A DNA stretch of 64,000 nt from Bifidobacterium ramosum (lineage in GTDB: Bacteria > Actinomycetota > Actinomycetes > Actinomycetales > Bifidobacteriaceae), in NCBI RefSeq assembly GCF_009299505.1, contig NZ_WBSM01000007.1, forward strand, positions 62,001 through 126,000, in the 5' to 3' direction. Below the pieces are notes generated by a model. That model was not told where the DNA came from. It made no database searches and saw nothing but the letters and a program-made list of their open reading frames with translations. Positions 8,297 to 17,002 of the stretch are shown one piece after another. Position 1 is the stretch's first letter. Every line of letters starts with the position of its first letter. A program made the translations under genes and the position numbers.

Positions 8297-9199
8297 ATGG
8301 CGGCCGAGGACCAGGCACAGGAACTCATGATGCGCGTCAGCGAGCAAGGCACGCGCGTCATCATCGACGTGACCAAATACGGGCTCGACAAGGCGCTGCA
8401 CCTGCTCGGCATCGGCGTGCATGCCACCGGCGAGACATTACGGCGTATCAGGACCACCGGCAAGGTGGACGGCAAGACCCTGCATCGCACCGGCGAGCCG
8501 ATCAACGTGCAGGAAGTCACCGGACGATACGCCCGACAGCTCGAACACGACCTGAAAAAGGCCGGCATCACCTTCCACATCGAGCACGACCGCGACACCG
8601 GCCGCACCTTCCTCCACTTCCAAGGCAAGGACGCCGACGAGGTCAACCACGTCGTCTCACGCATCGTCGAACGCCTCAACCGGGAACTCGCCCGGCAGGA
8701 GACCGCCACGATTCCCGAACCCGGCGACGCCGATCCCGCACGGCCGGCCACGGAGACAATGCCGGCACCGGAACGAGAGGAGCCGAATCCGTTCCTCGAA
8801 CCCTCCGACGACGCGCTGCGCCTCGCCTTCGACGCCGAATCGCCATCGAACGGCCGGTTTGACTTCCGCACGGTGCCCTGGGACCGTGACGCTGCGATCA
8901 TCACCGACCAGCTCGACCGGCTCCACATACCCCACCACACGCAACGGGTCGCCGACGACACGGTGCGCTTCACCTACCCGGCCGGCCAGGCCAGACGGAT
9001 CGCCGACACTATCGAAACCCTGACCGCACGCTCACGGGGCCTGGACTGGAACCGCATGGACATCCCCGCCCCGGACGGCGGCGTGCGCCGCCCCAAAACC
9101 AAGCAGCAGACCTTGAACGACATCCGCACGCGGGCCGGCAAACGCATCGAAGGGCAACGCCGCACCGCGCCCTCGAAGCAACGCACCCGCACCCGGTGA
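8297..9199 (+). CDS. PcfB/DUF3801-like conjugation protein
   Basis: 300 residues with GGGAGA before the ATG. Residues about 25-125 follow the DUF3801/PcfB pattern: a helix with KALHLLGIG, then a KVDGKTLH segment, then an LKKAGITFHIEHD segment and a beta strand TFLHFQGKDADEVNHVV. A second, shorter copy (LDRLHIPHHTQRVADDTVRF) comes after an acidic linker. PcfB of enterococcal plasmids works with the relaxase and coupling protein. The C-terminus carries the TLNDIRTRAGKR motif shared with three other proteins of this operon. The gene follows the relaxase and fits a relaxosome accessory role. Confidence 0.65.
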   Translation: MAAEDQAQELMMRVSEQGTRVIIDVTKYGLDKALHLLGIGVHATGETLRRIRTTGKVDGKTLHRTGEPINVQEVTGRYARQLEHDLKKAGITFHIEHDRDTGRTFLHFQGKDADEVNHVVSRIVERLNRELARQETATIPEPGDADPARPATETMPAPEREEPNPFLEPSDDALRLAFDAESPSNGRFDFRTVPWDRDAAIITDQLDRLHIPHHTQRVADDTVRFTYPAGQARRIADTIETLTARSRGLDWNRMDIPAPDGGVRRPKTKQQTLNDIRTRAGKRIEGQRRTAPSKQRTRTR

Positions 9200-9238
9200 A
9201 CGGATGCGCGACGACCATGACCGGAAAGGAGCATCGTC

Positions 9239-10237
9239 ATGCCCGAGCTTTCAGCCAACGCGCGTTGGCTCATGGACAACCTCATCGACAACGACCGGCA
9301 GGCCCTGGCGGACATCGCACGACGCGGCGAGCAATACGCGGCCGCCGGCATGCCGCAGGACAATCGGCTGGGCCAGGTCGCCCGCATGGTCGTCGATGAC
9401 GCGATCCGACGCCACAACCAGGCATGGCCCGACGCCTCGATCAGCTTCCCTGCGCCGGACCTCGATCAGGCCTCCGACGAGATCGCCCAACGCATCCGCA
9501 CGCAGGCCGCACCATCATGGAACACGCCCGACGCCATGCAGACGCCGACGCGATGGCAGCCCGAGCAGCCCGGGAACGCGCAGGTCCCGGTCCCGGAGCC
9601 GAGGCGGAACGAGACGGCTGTCGGCCGGCCCGGCGGCGAGCAGACGGCGCAACCCGCGGCCGGTGGAAGAACAAGGGAGATCTGGCCGCGCGTGAACTTC
9701 CCCAACAGCTACGTGCACCTGTACCGGATGACCTCCAAGGACGGGCGCATGTTCGACAAGATGCGCGTGGCGATACCGCAGGGCACCAGCATCCGCGGCG
9801 TGGACCTGACCGGATGGCAGCTCGACCGCTTCCTGACCGACCATGCGAGGGACGCCAAACTGAACGGGCGCGACGTGACCGTCAGCTTCAAACCCGGCGA
9901 ACCGGTGGAACTGTGGCGTGGCAAAGGCGAGCAACGCGAGACCATGCGCATCGACGACGCATGGCAGCTGTGCCGCGCCGTCAAAGCGCAACGCATGGCC
10001 TATGCGAGGCAGCACGCCGAAAACAAACCGGTCACCGCCACCACCGGCACCCCAGCCGGCGAGGAACCACCAGCAGCACCCGGCCCGGAAAACCCCGAAC
10101 CGGCGGCCGCGCAATCCCGGCCGGCCGGCAAGAGCCGGACGCTCGACGCCATCAAGGACAGGGCCGAACGCCGCGCGCAAACACCATCCACCGCGCAGGC
10201 AAGAACGCAGACGCAAACACAGACAAGGAGCCGATGA
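9239..10237 (+). CDS. Hypothetical conjugation-module protein with shared C-terminal tail
   Basis: 332 residues; GGAAAGGAG precedes the ATG. A Pro/Gln-rich linker separates an N-terminal helical region (SANARWLMDNLIDNDRQALA) from a folded domain at about 150-265 with FPNSYVHLYRM, GTSIRGVDLTGWQLDRFL and GEPVELWRGKG. The last residues carry LDAIKDRAERRAQ followed by a basic QTRSR end, the same tail as its neighbours. I do not recognise an enzyme. The stop (TGA 10235-10237) overlaps the tandem ATGs of the next gene, so expression is coupled. Confidence 0.65.
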   Translation: MPELSANARWLMDNLIDNDRQALADIARRGEQYAAAGMPQDNRLGQVARMVVDDAIRRHNQAWPDASISFPAPDLDQASDEIAQRIRTQAAPSWNTPDAMQTPTRWQPEQPGNAQVPVPEPRRNETAVGRPGGEQTAQPAAGGRTREIWPRVNFPNSYVHLYRMTSKDGRMFDKMRVAIPQGTSIRGVDLTGWQLDRFLTDHARDAKLNGRDVTVSFKPGEPVELWRGKGEQRETMRIDDAWQLCRAVKAQRMAYARQHAENKPVTATTGTPAGEEPPAAPGPENPEPAAAQSRPAGKSRTLDAIKDRAERRAQTPSTAQARTQTQTQTRSR

Positions 10238-11694
10238 TGGCGGAAGACGATCTGACGATCAACGTATGGGTAGGCAACCTCGGCCGATACAACGAGGGCA
10301 CGCTCATCGGCGGATGGCTGCGCCTGCCCACGGACGAGCAGCGGATCGACCGGTTCCTCACCGAACAGGTAGGACTGACGCTCGACGCGCAGCAAGCCTA
10401 TGAGATCGGACGCCAAGGAGGCGTCACCTATGAGGAATACGGCATCTTCGACCACGAATACACGGGCCTGCTCGCCGCACTCGACTACCGGCCCGGCGAA
10501 TACGAAGACCTCCACGCCCTGAACACGCTCGCGCAAGCCGCCCGGATCTTCGCGCAAGACCAGCCCGAAGCATTGGAGGCTGTACGGCTGGCGGCCGATA
10601 TGAACGGCGTGCACGACCCGATCGGACTGGCGAACCTGCTCGTCCAATCCGAGGACATCGAATACATGACCTACGACCCGCCGCAAGGCATCACGCAGGA
10701 GAACACGCCCGACCTGGACGAGATGTACGGCTGGCATTGCGTCAACCAAAGCACGGAACTCGCGAAACTCCTTGACGGACCATACGGCATGTACTTCGAC
10801 GTGGCGAAATACGGGCGCGACGCCGTCATCAACGACAACGTCACCCTCGCCGACCACGGGTTCCTGATCGACGCCACCATCCCCGACACCAAACGGTATT
10901 CCGGCACGGAACTCAAGCAGATCATCGACGCCTACACCGACGACGAGCCCGGTCTCGACGCCACGACGCAGTCGACCCCCGACGCGATGCGGATGATCGA
11001 GCGCTGGGGAGACACGCACGACAACGTGATGCGATCGGACGGCACGGAGCGCATCACCGAACGCATCATGCAGGCCAACGACACCGATGGCGACACCCTG
11101 CGCCGACAGGTCCAAGGCCTCGTCAAACCGGTGGCCGACCAGCTGGACGGCGACATGCCCTCAGGCTCGGCCACGTTCGCCCGACTCGTCGCCGAACACG
11201 CAGCAGAACACGCCAATCCCGACCAGATGCCGGCACGGGAACCGTTCCGGCTCGAATCACTGCTCGAACCCAGCGAACGCATCATGGAATACACGCTCGC
11301 CGGCACGGCGACGAACTGGGGAGCACCCGTCTACCAGTGCATCATGCCCGCCGATTCCACCGACATCAGCGCCGGATTGGAGGACACCCTCCAACGCATC
11401 ATCGCCGACCGGACCGGGCGCGGCGACGCCGCCTCGATACTCGCCGAAACCATGGGCGCCAGACCCGCCGGCGAACTCGACCCCGCCGACGGCATCACCC
11501 CGATCGACCAGGGATACGCGCTGCCCGCACCCATCACCTCCTTCAACCCCAAATCGGCGAAAGAGGAAGAGCCGAACATGTCGAAAGGCAGGGACGCGGT
11601 GCTCGACGGCATACGCCAACGGGCCAGCCAGCGCGCCGACGACCCCACAGCCCATCCGTCCACGCCGGACCGGACGAAGACCCGCAACCGATAA
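10237..11694 (+). CDS. ArdA-like antirestriction domain protein
   Basis: 485 residues from the second of two adjacent ATGs (10234, 10237); AAGGAG is 6 nt before the second. The first ~75 residues match the ArdA fold: NVWVGNLGRYNEGTLIGGWLRL, then a helix, then EEYGIFDHEY. ArdA proteins mimic DNA and block type I restriction when a conjugative element enters a cell. Most ArdA proteins are about 165-180 residues; this one has about 300 extra residues of unknown function with many acidic positions, ending in VLDGIRQRASQRA and a basic tail shared with neighbours. The shared tail raises the possibility that the protein is itself sent to the recipient. The longer upstream frame from 9424 is a shadow of the previous gene. 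Confidence 0.7.
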   Translation: MAEDDLTINVWVGNLGRYNEGTLIGGWLRLPTDEQRIDRFLTEQVGLTLDAQQAYEIGRQGGVTYEEYGIFDHEYTGLLAALDYRPGEYEDLHALNTLAQAARIFAQDQPEALEAVRLAADMNGVHDPIGLANLLVQSEDIEYMTYDPPQGITQENTPDLDEMYGWHCVNQSTELAKLLDGPYGMYFDVAKYGRDAVINDNVTLADHGFLIDATIPDTKRYSGTELKQIIDAYTDDEPGLDATTQSTPDAMRMIERWGDTHDNVMRSDGTERITERIMQANDTDGDTLRRQVQGLVKPVADQLDGDMPSGSATFARLVAEHAAEHANPDQMPAREPFRLESLLEPSERIMEYTLAGTATNWGAPVYQCIMPADSTDISAGLEDTLQRIIADRTGRGDAASILAETMGARPAGELDPADGITPIDQGYALPAPITSFNPKSAKEEEPNMSKGRDAVLDGIRQRASQRADDPTAHPSTPDRTKTRNR

Positions 11695-11712
11695 GCCGCC
11701 GAGGAGACCAGC

Positions 11713-12426
11713 ATGACCAACATGGACACCGCCTACCGGCAACTGCAGGACGAACTCAAACGCCTCGGCTACGAGCTGCGCATGGAAGGCTTCGGCATCC
11801 TTCAGCCCCAAGGCTCCTACGGGGACATCGAACCACCGTACCGGCTCGTCACCCTGCGTGAGATCCCCATCGAACCGTTGCCCGAATGGTCGGCCGACGT
11901 GCACCCGCACGACATCACCTACCGGTTCGACGCCGCGCGATACCAGCACGACCGCGAACAACGGGACACCGTTGACGTGCGCGACTACGAAACATGGACG
12001 CGCACCGTATGCGACGAACAACACGTGCAGGGCCGCGTGCTCATCGACATGGACAAAACGGCGGAGGAACGCATCGCCGACCTCGCCACCGCAATCCACT
12101 ACATCCAATCCGCGAACCCCGCCTGCCGCTCCTACCCGGTGGACCGCAAGACCCGACGCAACGAACTGCCCGACCGCACCCGCATCAGTCAGCCGATCGA
12201 CGACTACCGGGACCCGTGGAGCATCCGGGTCATGGCCGCACGGGAACAGGCCCTCGACACGCTCTCCTCCAAACACGTTCGGGTGGCCAAGGCCCGCGCA
12301 GAATCCGACGCGCTCACCGGCGGCGGCCGCGACGCCCGCGCCATCGGTCGAGACGCCATCAACGCCGTCCAAGGCAAAGCCCCGAACATCGACAAACCCA
12401 TCAGAAAACGCAGACCAGGCCGATGA
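11713..12426 (+). CDS. Hypothetical protein of the conjugation operon
   Basis: 237 residues with GAGGAGACC before the ATG. There are no recognisable motifs. The N-terminus is helical (TAYRQLQDELKRLGYEL), the centre is rich in charged and aromatic residues, and the end is strongly basic (IDKPIRKRRPGR). The stop overlaps the next ATG as ATGA. By position it is a relaxosome or transfer accessory protein. Confidence 0.6.
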   Translation: MTNMDTAYRQLQDELKRLGYELRMEGFGILQPQGSYGDIEPPYRLVTLREIPIEPLPEWSADVHPHDITYRFDAARYQHDREQRDTVDVRDYETWTRTVCDEQHVQGRVLIDMDKTAEERIADLATAIHYIQSANPACRSYPVDRKTRRNELPDRTRISQPIDDYRDPWSIRVMAAREQALDTLSSKHVRVAKARAESDALTGGGRDARAIGRDAINAVQGKAPNIDKPIRKRRPGR

Positions 12427-12731
12427 GCGACGCCCGACATCCGCAGGCCTATGCGCGCGGCATCCTCACCGATGACGCCAGATTCCACACCGACGGCAAC
12501 GGCGGGACGACGGCAACCCTGACCGTGAACGCCGGCACCATGGACACGCCGCTCATCATCCGCGTGCACGCGGCCGGAGACCATGCGGCATACCTGCGCG
12601 AACAGGGCGCGCTGCAGGGACGACGGCTCATCGTCCACGGCATCATCCACGAAGAGGAAAACGCCGACGAAGTGTACATCCTGGCCGACGAGATGGCCCT
12701 GCACACCAGCGTCAAGGACACGCTCCCGTGA
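12423..12731 (+). CDS. SSB-like OB-fold protein
   Basis: 102 residues, start placed at the ATGA overlap with the previous gene. The pattern ARGILTDDARFHTDGNGG, ATLTVNAGT, LIIRVHAAGDHAAYL, QGRRLIVHGIIHEEEN follows single-strand DNA-binding proteins (strand 1 with R-G-x-L-T, the variable loop, then the K-G-x-x-L-x-V-x-G strand). The protein is shorter than a full SSB and lacks the acidic C-terminal tail tip. It could protect the transferred strand. Confidence is moderate because of the short length. Confidence 0.5.
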   Translation: MSDARHPQAYARGILTDDARFHTDGNGGTTATLTVNAGTMDTPLIIRVHAAGDHAAYLREQGALQGRRLIVHGIIHEEENADEVYILADEMALHTSVKDTLP

Positions 12732-13162
12732 ACACGGCGCGAACAATCACGATCATCGATGCAGGCGAGGAAACCGTTGGCATTCCAATCACACGCGGGA
12801 ACTCGGCCATCTACGATGCGGAAACACCCGTGGGACGCATCCTTGCCGCGATGTGCGACGGAGGCGACACCATCGAGAACCGCCAAGGTCTCACGCGCAT
12901 CACCAGCGCCGCCGACGCGGGAAACAGACAGCCGGCACTCGGACGCGATAAGCCTTTGCAAGCGGACACCGCCGTCATGCAGCCCGCGGCCGACGATCCG
13001 CCATGGACTAGGGAACAGACGCTCACGAACATTCGCGTCCGCGCCGAACACCGCATCAACAGTCGGATTTCGCAAGCGGCCGACGTCCCCGCAGGTGATG
13101 ACATGCGACGAACCATAACGCAGCACCGCGGCGGCACGGAAAGAGACAGGGGAAACCAATGA
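12728..13162 (+). CDS. Small hypothetical protein with shared C-terminal tail motif
   Basis: 144 residues from a GTG start that overlaps the previous stop (GTGA). The N-terminus forms short strands (ARTITIIDAGEETVGIPI), and near the C-terminus TREQTLTNIRVRAEHRI repeats the tail motif of three other proteins of this operon. The stop overlaps the traG start. No family is recognised. Confidence 0.6.
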   Translation: MNTARTITIIDAGEETVGIPITRGNSAIYDAETPVGRILAAMCDGGDTIENRQGLTRITSAADAGNRQPALGRDKPLQADTAVMQPAADDPPWTREQTLTNIRVRAEHRINSRISQAADVPAGDDMRRTITQHRGGTERDRGNQ

Positions 13163-14826
13163 AACGCCTGCAAGCCATACTGCCCGCGGCCATGGGACTG
13201 TTCACGCTGTTCTGGCTGGGCGACAAGATCGGCTACCAGATACGCACCGACCTGGATGAAGGCACGAGCGTGATCGACCTGATGAACAGATTCTGGCTCG
13301 ACCTGTACCATCCATTCCACCTATCCACGAACCATACCGATTTGCTGTGCGGACTCGCCGCAATGGGAGTCGGCCTGCTGATTTGGGCATACAAGTACAC
13401 GGCGCGCCTGAACCTGCGCAGCGGCGAGGAACACGGTTCCGCCCACTGGGGCACTCCGAAGGACATCAAACCGTTCATCGACCCCGTGGAATCCCGCAAC
13501 ATTCGATTCACCGCGACCGAACGGCTCTCCATAGACACGCGACGCACCCTGCGCAACCTCAACGCGCTCCTGCTCGGCTCATCAGGCTCCGGAAAAACCC
13601 GCTACTACGTCAAACCCAACCTATTGTCCGTGGACATGAACTGGGCCGTCACCGACCCCAAAGGCGAACTCAAACGTGACACGGAACACGCCATGCGCGA
13701 TCGCGGATACCAAGTCAACACGCTCGACCTCATCCACCTCGACCGGTCCGACCGGTTCAATCCCATGCGCTACATCGATCCCGAAGAGCCCCAATCCGCG
13801 ATCCTGCGCCTGACCGACAACCTTGTCACCAACGCCGCCGGAGACCGCAAAACCGGAGACAGCTTCTGGCAGGACGCCGAAAAAGCACTCCTATGCGCCC
13901 TCATTGCATGGACCTACTACACCGAGAATAAGCCCACCCTCAATCAGGTCACCGACACCCTCGACCGCATGGGAGCCAGCGAACAGGACGAAGACAAGGA
14001 ATACATCATCGACGCGCTCTTCGCTGAAACCCAAACCGAAATCCACCGCATGCGCGAACACCCCGACGACTACGACGAGGAAACCCGGAACATGCTCGAC
14101 GGGCTCGCATTCGCATGCGCCCAATACAACACGTTCCTCAAAGGCGCCGGCGAAACCAAGAAAAGCATCATCATCACCACCGGCGTCCACCTCGCACCCC
14201 TCCAAGTGCATGAGGTACGCCGGATCCTCGACGGCGACGACATCCGGCTCGAAACCCTCGACCAAGGCAAACGCATCATCTACCTCGAACTGCCCGACAC
14301 CAACGCCACGTTCTCCTTCATCGCCAGCGTCTTCTACCAATGCCTCTTCGAAACGCTTGTGCGAAAAGCCGACGCCAAACCCGACGGCGTGCTCGACCGC
14401 GACGTGCACTGCATGCTCGACGAATTCGCCAACATCGGCAAAATCCCCAACTTCGTAAGGCTCATCGCCACCATACGAAGCCGACGCATCAGCTGCAGCA
14501 TCATCCTCCAGACCGTAAGCCAAGGCAAAAGCCTCTACCGAGATGACTGGGAAACCATTGCCGGCAACTGCGACAGCCAGCTCTTCCTCGGCGGCAACGA
14601 ACCCAGCACCACCAAATACATCAGCGACCGACTCGGAGACCAGACCATCGACGTCATCGAAACCAGCGAAACCAAAGGCCTCAACGGCAGCTGGACGCGC
14701 AGCACCCGTAAGAACGCCCGAAAACTCCTCACCCCGGACGAACTTGGACGCATACCTGCCAACCAGTGCATCTACCTACTCAGAGGCATACCGCCGTTCC
14801 TTAGCAATAAGGTTTGTCATCTATAG
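13159..14826 (+). CDS. traG: TraG/VirD4 type IV coupling protein, C-terminus cut at the palindrome
   Basis: 555 residues. Two N-terminal membrane segments (about 8-20 and 60-78) are followed by the ATPase: Walker A GSSGSGKT at about 140-147, DPKGEL downstream, and Walker B with CMLDEFANIGKIPNF near 415. This protein links the relaxosome to the secretion channel. Family members normally continue after RGIPPFLSNK with a Tyr-Asp and a further tail; here the frame runs into the palindrome at 14811-14836, which adds VCHL and a stop. I infer a rearrangement that removed the last residues; the ATPase core is intact. The start overlaps the previous stop. Confidence 0.85.
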   Translation: MKRLQAILPAAMGLFTLFWLGDKIGYQIRTDLDEGTSVIDLMNRFWLDLYHPFHLSTNHTDLLCGLAAMGVGLLIWAYKYTARLNLRSGEEHGSAHWGTPKDIKPFIDPVESRNIRFTATERLSIDTRRTLRNLNALLLGSSGSGKTRYYVKPNLLSVDMNWAVTDPKGELKRDTEHAMRDRGYQVNTLDLIHLDRSDRFNPMRYIDPEEPQSAILRLTDNLVTNAAGDRKTGDSFWQDAEKALLCALIAWTYYTENKPTLNQVTDTLDRMGASEQDEDKEYIIDALFAETQTEIHRMREHPDDYDEETRNMLDGLAFACAQYNTFLKGAGETKKSIIITTGVHLAPLQVHEVRRILDGDDIRLETLDQGKRIIYLELPDTNATFSFIASVFYQCLFETLVRKADAKPDGVLDRDVHCMLDEFANIGKIPNFVRLIATIRSRRISCSIILQTVSQGKSLYRDDWETIAGNCDSQLFLGGNEPSTTKYISDRLGDQTIDVIETSETKGLNGSWTRSTRKNARKLLTPDELGRIPANQCIYLLRGIPPFLSNKVCHL

Positions 14827-14836
14827 ATGACAAACC
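14811..14836. repeat. Right copy of flanking palindrome
   Basis: A perfect 26-bp palindrome; its central 18 bp (14815-14832) equals the core at 2472-2489. It supplies the last codons and the stop of the shortened traG, so it marks a junction. As a symmetric hairpin ahead of the secreted-protein operon it may also terminate transcription. Confidence 0.85.
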
Positions 14837-14967
14837 CCTCTTTTCACAGGCAGCGTTTTGAATAAAGTGCCAGTATAAATGTGAGGTTCATCACAAAGAC
14901 GTTGATGAATCCTCAGCGTCTGGTGAAGCCTCGTCAGACGTACACCCTTAAAAGAGAAAGAGTCATC

Positions 14968-15375
14968 ATGAACACCGTCAAGCGCAAGCTTCTTGGCGTT
15001 TTCATACCGATGCTGGCTATGGCCTGCTTCGCAACACCGGCAATCGCCGGCAACGTGAGCAGCAGCAGCTGGAGCGGATATGCCAAGAACTGGTCTACCT
15101 TCGATACCCCTAACCGGCAGAAGCAGAATAGCTCAGCTTCCTTCGTGCGAGCTGATAATGTATCTGGGAATCGTACCATTAGGGTATGGGCCCTTGGATA
15201 CAGCAATGATGACGTGTCATCCAGCGTTGAATTCCTGCGCAGCAATAAGAGTGCTCTTGTATCAAATAACGCTTTCAAGAACGGCCCCAAGCAAATTCAT
15301 TTGCGTATGCAGAATGTAGAGAACTACATCTCTGCAACGTCTGCGTATGGTGTCTGGAGTCCGGACTCTAACTGA
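14968..15375 (+). CDS. Secreted Cys-free protein, DUF2712-like
   Basis: 135 residues from ATG 14968. A Sec signal peptide (KRKLLGVFIPMLAMACFATPAIA) probably ends at AIA-GN, leaving about 108 residues without cysteine, rich in Ser/Asn. The order of an ASFVRADN strand, an AFKNG turn, HLRMQN and a final SAYGVWSPDSN follows DUF2712 proteins, small secreted proteins found beside ABC transporters in Gram-positive bacteria; this is a motif-level judgement. A hairpin follows and then three membrane proteins and an ABC ATPase, which suggests the protein is a substrate or partner of that transporter, or a bacteriocin with immunity. AT-richer than neighbouring conjugation genes. Confidence 0.65.
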   Translation: MNTVKRKLLGVFIPMLAMACFATPAIAGNVSSSSWSGYAKNWSTFDTPNRQKQNSSASFVRADNVSGNRTIRVWALGYSNDDVSSSVEFLRSNKSALVSNNAFKNGPKQIHLRMQNVENYISATSAYGVWSPDSN

Positions 15376-15387
15376 TAACGACTAATA

Positions 15388-15429
15388 ACGATGTGGGTGG
15401 TGCCACATATTCGGCGTCACCCACATCGT
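15388..15429 (+). terminator. Attenuator hairpin between secreted protein and ABC genes
   Basis: 12-bp arms (15388-15399 and 15418-15429) pair perfectly around an 18-nt loop, 13 nt after the stop. There is no long T-run. It probably reduces read-through into the transporter genes so the secreted protein is made in excess. Confidence 0.55.
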
Positions 15430-15461
15430 CATTAGAACGATATGGGAGCAGGGAGTAAAGC

Positions 15462-16313
15462 ATGAATAGATTTGTATTCCGTCGGCAGTTGGCGCGAAAC
15501 GTGTGCAGTGTTCGTTCGCTGGTTGTCGTGGCTATGTCTGTAATGCTGATGGCGGTGCAGTATTGGACCACGTACCACGCGGGGTATCGAATCAGGGAAA
15601 GTGCGCCATCGCTCCTGAAGGATGTGATGCTATTCAACCAGTATGGTTCGGCATCCACATTGTATCTGTATTTGCTGCCGTTCTTCGCGGCCCTGATGGG
15701 TGGGAGCGTGTGGGCGGTGGAGGAGCGTAGCGGTCGCCTGCTGAACATGCTTCCGCGCGAGGGACGTTCCGCGCTTTTGCATACAAGCATGCTGTCCGGT
15801 TTTGTGCTGGGTGGCTTGGGTGGGGTGTTGCCGTTGATCGTCAACCTGTTGGTTTCGGCTGTTCGGACACCACAGTTGTCGTTCATCGAAGGTACATCGG
15901 CGGATGAGAATGGCATGATGCTGCCTAAATATGTACTGATTGATTCGTCGTCGTGGGCGTATCCGTTGTACAGGATGAGTCAGCCGTTGCTGATTGCGGT
16001 GATCCTGTTGTTGGTGTTTGTCTTGTCGGGTGCGTTCGCCCTGTTGGCGTTGGGCTCGTCCCTGTTCATCCGTCGCAGGCATGTGGAGCTGCTGGTCCCG
16101 TTCGTGGCGAGTCTGGTGTGGTGGATGCTGCCCGCGCTGACCGGTGGCCTGGTTCCCGACGAGTGGAGCCAGATCATCTTCCTGAATTTCTCGCATTGGG
16201 ATGCGCCTGGCACCGCGTGGCGCAATTACTTGGGGATGCTCCTGATGACGGTCGGGATGACGGTCTGCTCGCTGGTGCTCGCGCGGGTGAAGGAGGCCCG
16301 CGATGTGCTCTGA
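15462..16313 (+). CDS. ABC-2-type membrane protein
   Basis: 283 residues with six hydrophobic segments (for example YLYLLPFFAALMGGSVWAV and LLIAVILLLVFVLSGAFALLAL). The fold order, one helix, a large extracellular loop, then a cluster of helices, fits ABC-2 permease subunits of peptide-export or immunity systems. A GGGAG site is present before the ATG. It overlaps the next gene by 11 nt. Confidence 0.7.
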   Translation: MNRFVFRRQLARNVCSVRSLVVVAMSVMLMAVQYWTTYHAGYRIRESAPSLLKDVMLFNQYGSASTLYLYLLPFFAALMGGSVWAVEERSGRLLNMLPREGRSALLHTSMLSGFVLGGLGGVLPLIVNLLVSAVRTPQLSFIEGTSADENGMMLPKYVLIDSSSWAYPLYRMSQPLLIAVILLLVFVLSGAFALLALGSSLFIRRRHVELLVPFVASLVWWMLPALTGGLVPDEWSQIIFLNFSHWDAPGTAWRNYLGMLLMTVGMTVCSLVLARVKEARDVL

Positions 16314-17001
16314 TCTGTTCCATCCGTTCCGGACCGCGCCACGGGTGATGCGCATCGCAGTGGGGCTGGTGTCCCTGATCGGCGCCGTATGCGCCGTGAG
16401 TCTGCTATACGGGGGCTTGGCCCCATCCCTGCACGACGATTACATCGGGTTCATGCGTGTGGGCGCCACTTTGTGCTCGTTGCCGCCGTGTCTGATCGCG
16501 GTGGGCGCGGGCAGTGCGAGGTATGGCGCGTTCGAACGGGTGCGCCGCGATCCGAGGAACGAGTTGCGGCACAACCTCGCGTGGCTGACTCTGATGGGCC
16601 TGTTGACAGGGGCGTGCTCGGGTGTGGTGTTCGCACTGACCGAGTTCGTCCTGCTCGGCCGGCCGTTCGAGCCGGGCTCGCTGTCGCTGACGGCGATGCT
16701 GACAGTGCAGACGGTGATGATGTGCGTGGCCGTGTCGCTGCTGGTGCTGCTGCTGGCGAACTGCGGGCTGCCGTTCTCGCGGACGCTGCCGGTGCTGATT
16801 GCCATCCTGCTGTTGGCGAATTGGATGCTGCTGCCGTTGACGGGCGAGGTGACCCGGTACGTGTACTACTTCTGGTATCCGATCAGTCCTTATTGGCCGG
16901 ATGTGCTCGTCGGGCAGGTGGCGCCGTTCGTCGGCTGGTGTCTGCTGCTCGTCGTCGCGAACGTCGTCGCCTTTGGACACATGGACAGGTTGGAGGCGTG
17001 A
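16303..17001 (+). CDS. Membrane protein of the ABC operon
   Basis: 232 residues with six predicted helices, starting inside the previous gene (11-nt overlap). The segment RVRRDPRNELRHNLAWL between helices 2 and 3 is a basic cytoplasmic loop as seen in ABC-2 subunits. I do not recognise a named family; by context it is a second permease subunit. Confidence 0.65.
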   Translation: MCSDLFHPFRTAPRVMRIAVGLVSLIGAVCAVSLLYGGLAPSLHDDYIGFMRVGATLCSLPPCLIAVGAGSARYGAFERVRRDPRNELRHNLAWLTLMGLLTGACSGVVFALTEFVLLGRPFEPGSLSLTAMLTVQTVMMCVAVSLLVLLLANCGLPFSRTLPVLIAILLLANWMLLPLTGEVTRYVYYFWYPISPYWPDVLVGQVAPFVGWCLLLVVANVVAFGHMDRLEA

Positions 17002-17002
17002 C

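Noticed and set aside
9424-10233. A 756-aa open frame that begins well before the ArdA-like gene
   Set aside because: The first ~270 residues are Arg/Pro-rich shadow coding of the gene at 9239-10237; the ribosome binding site and ArdA motif place the start at 10237.
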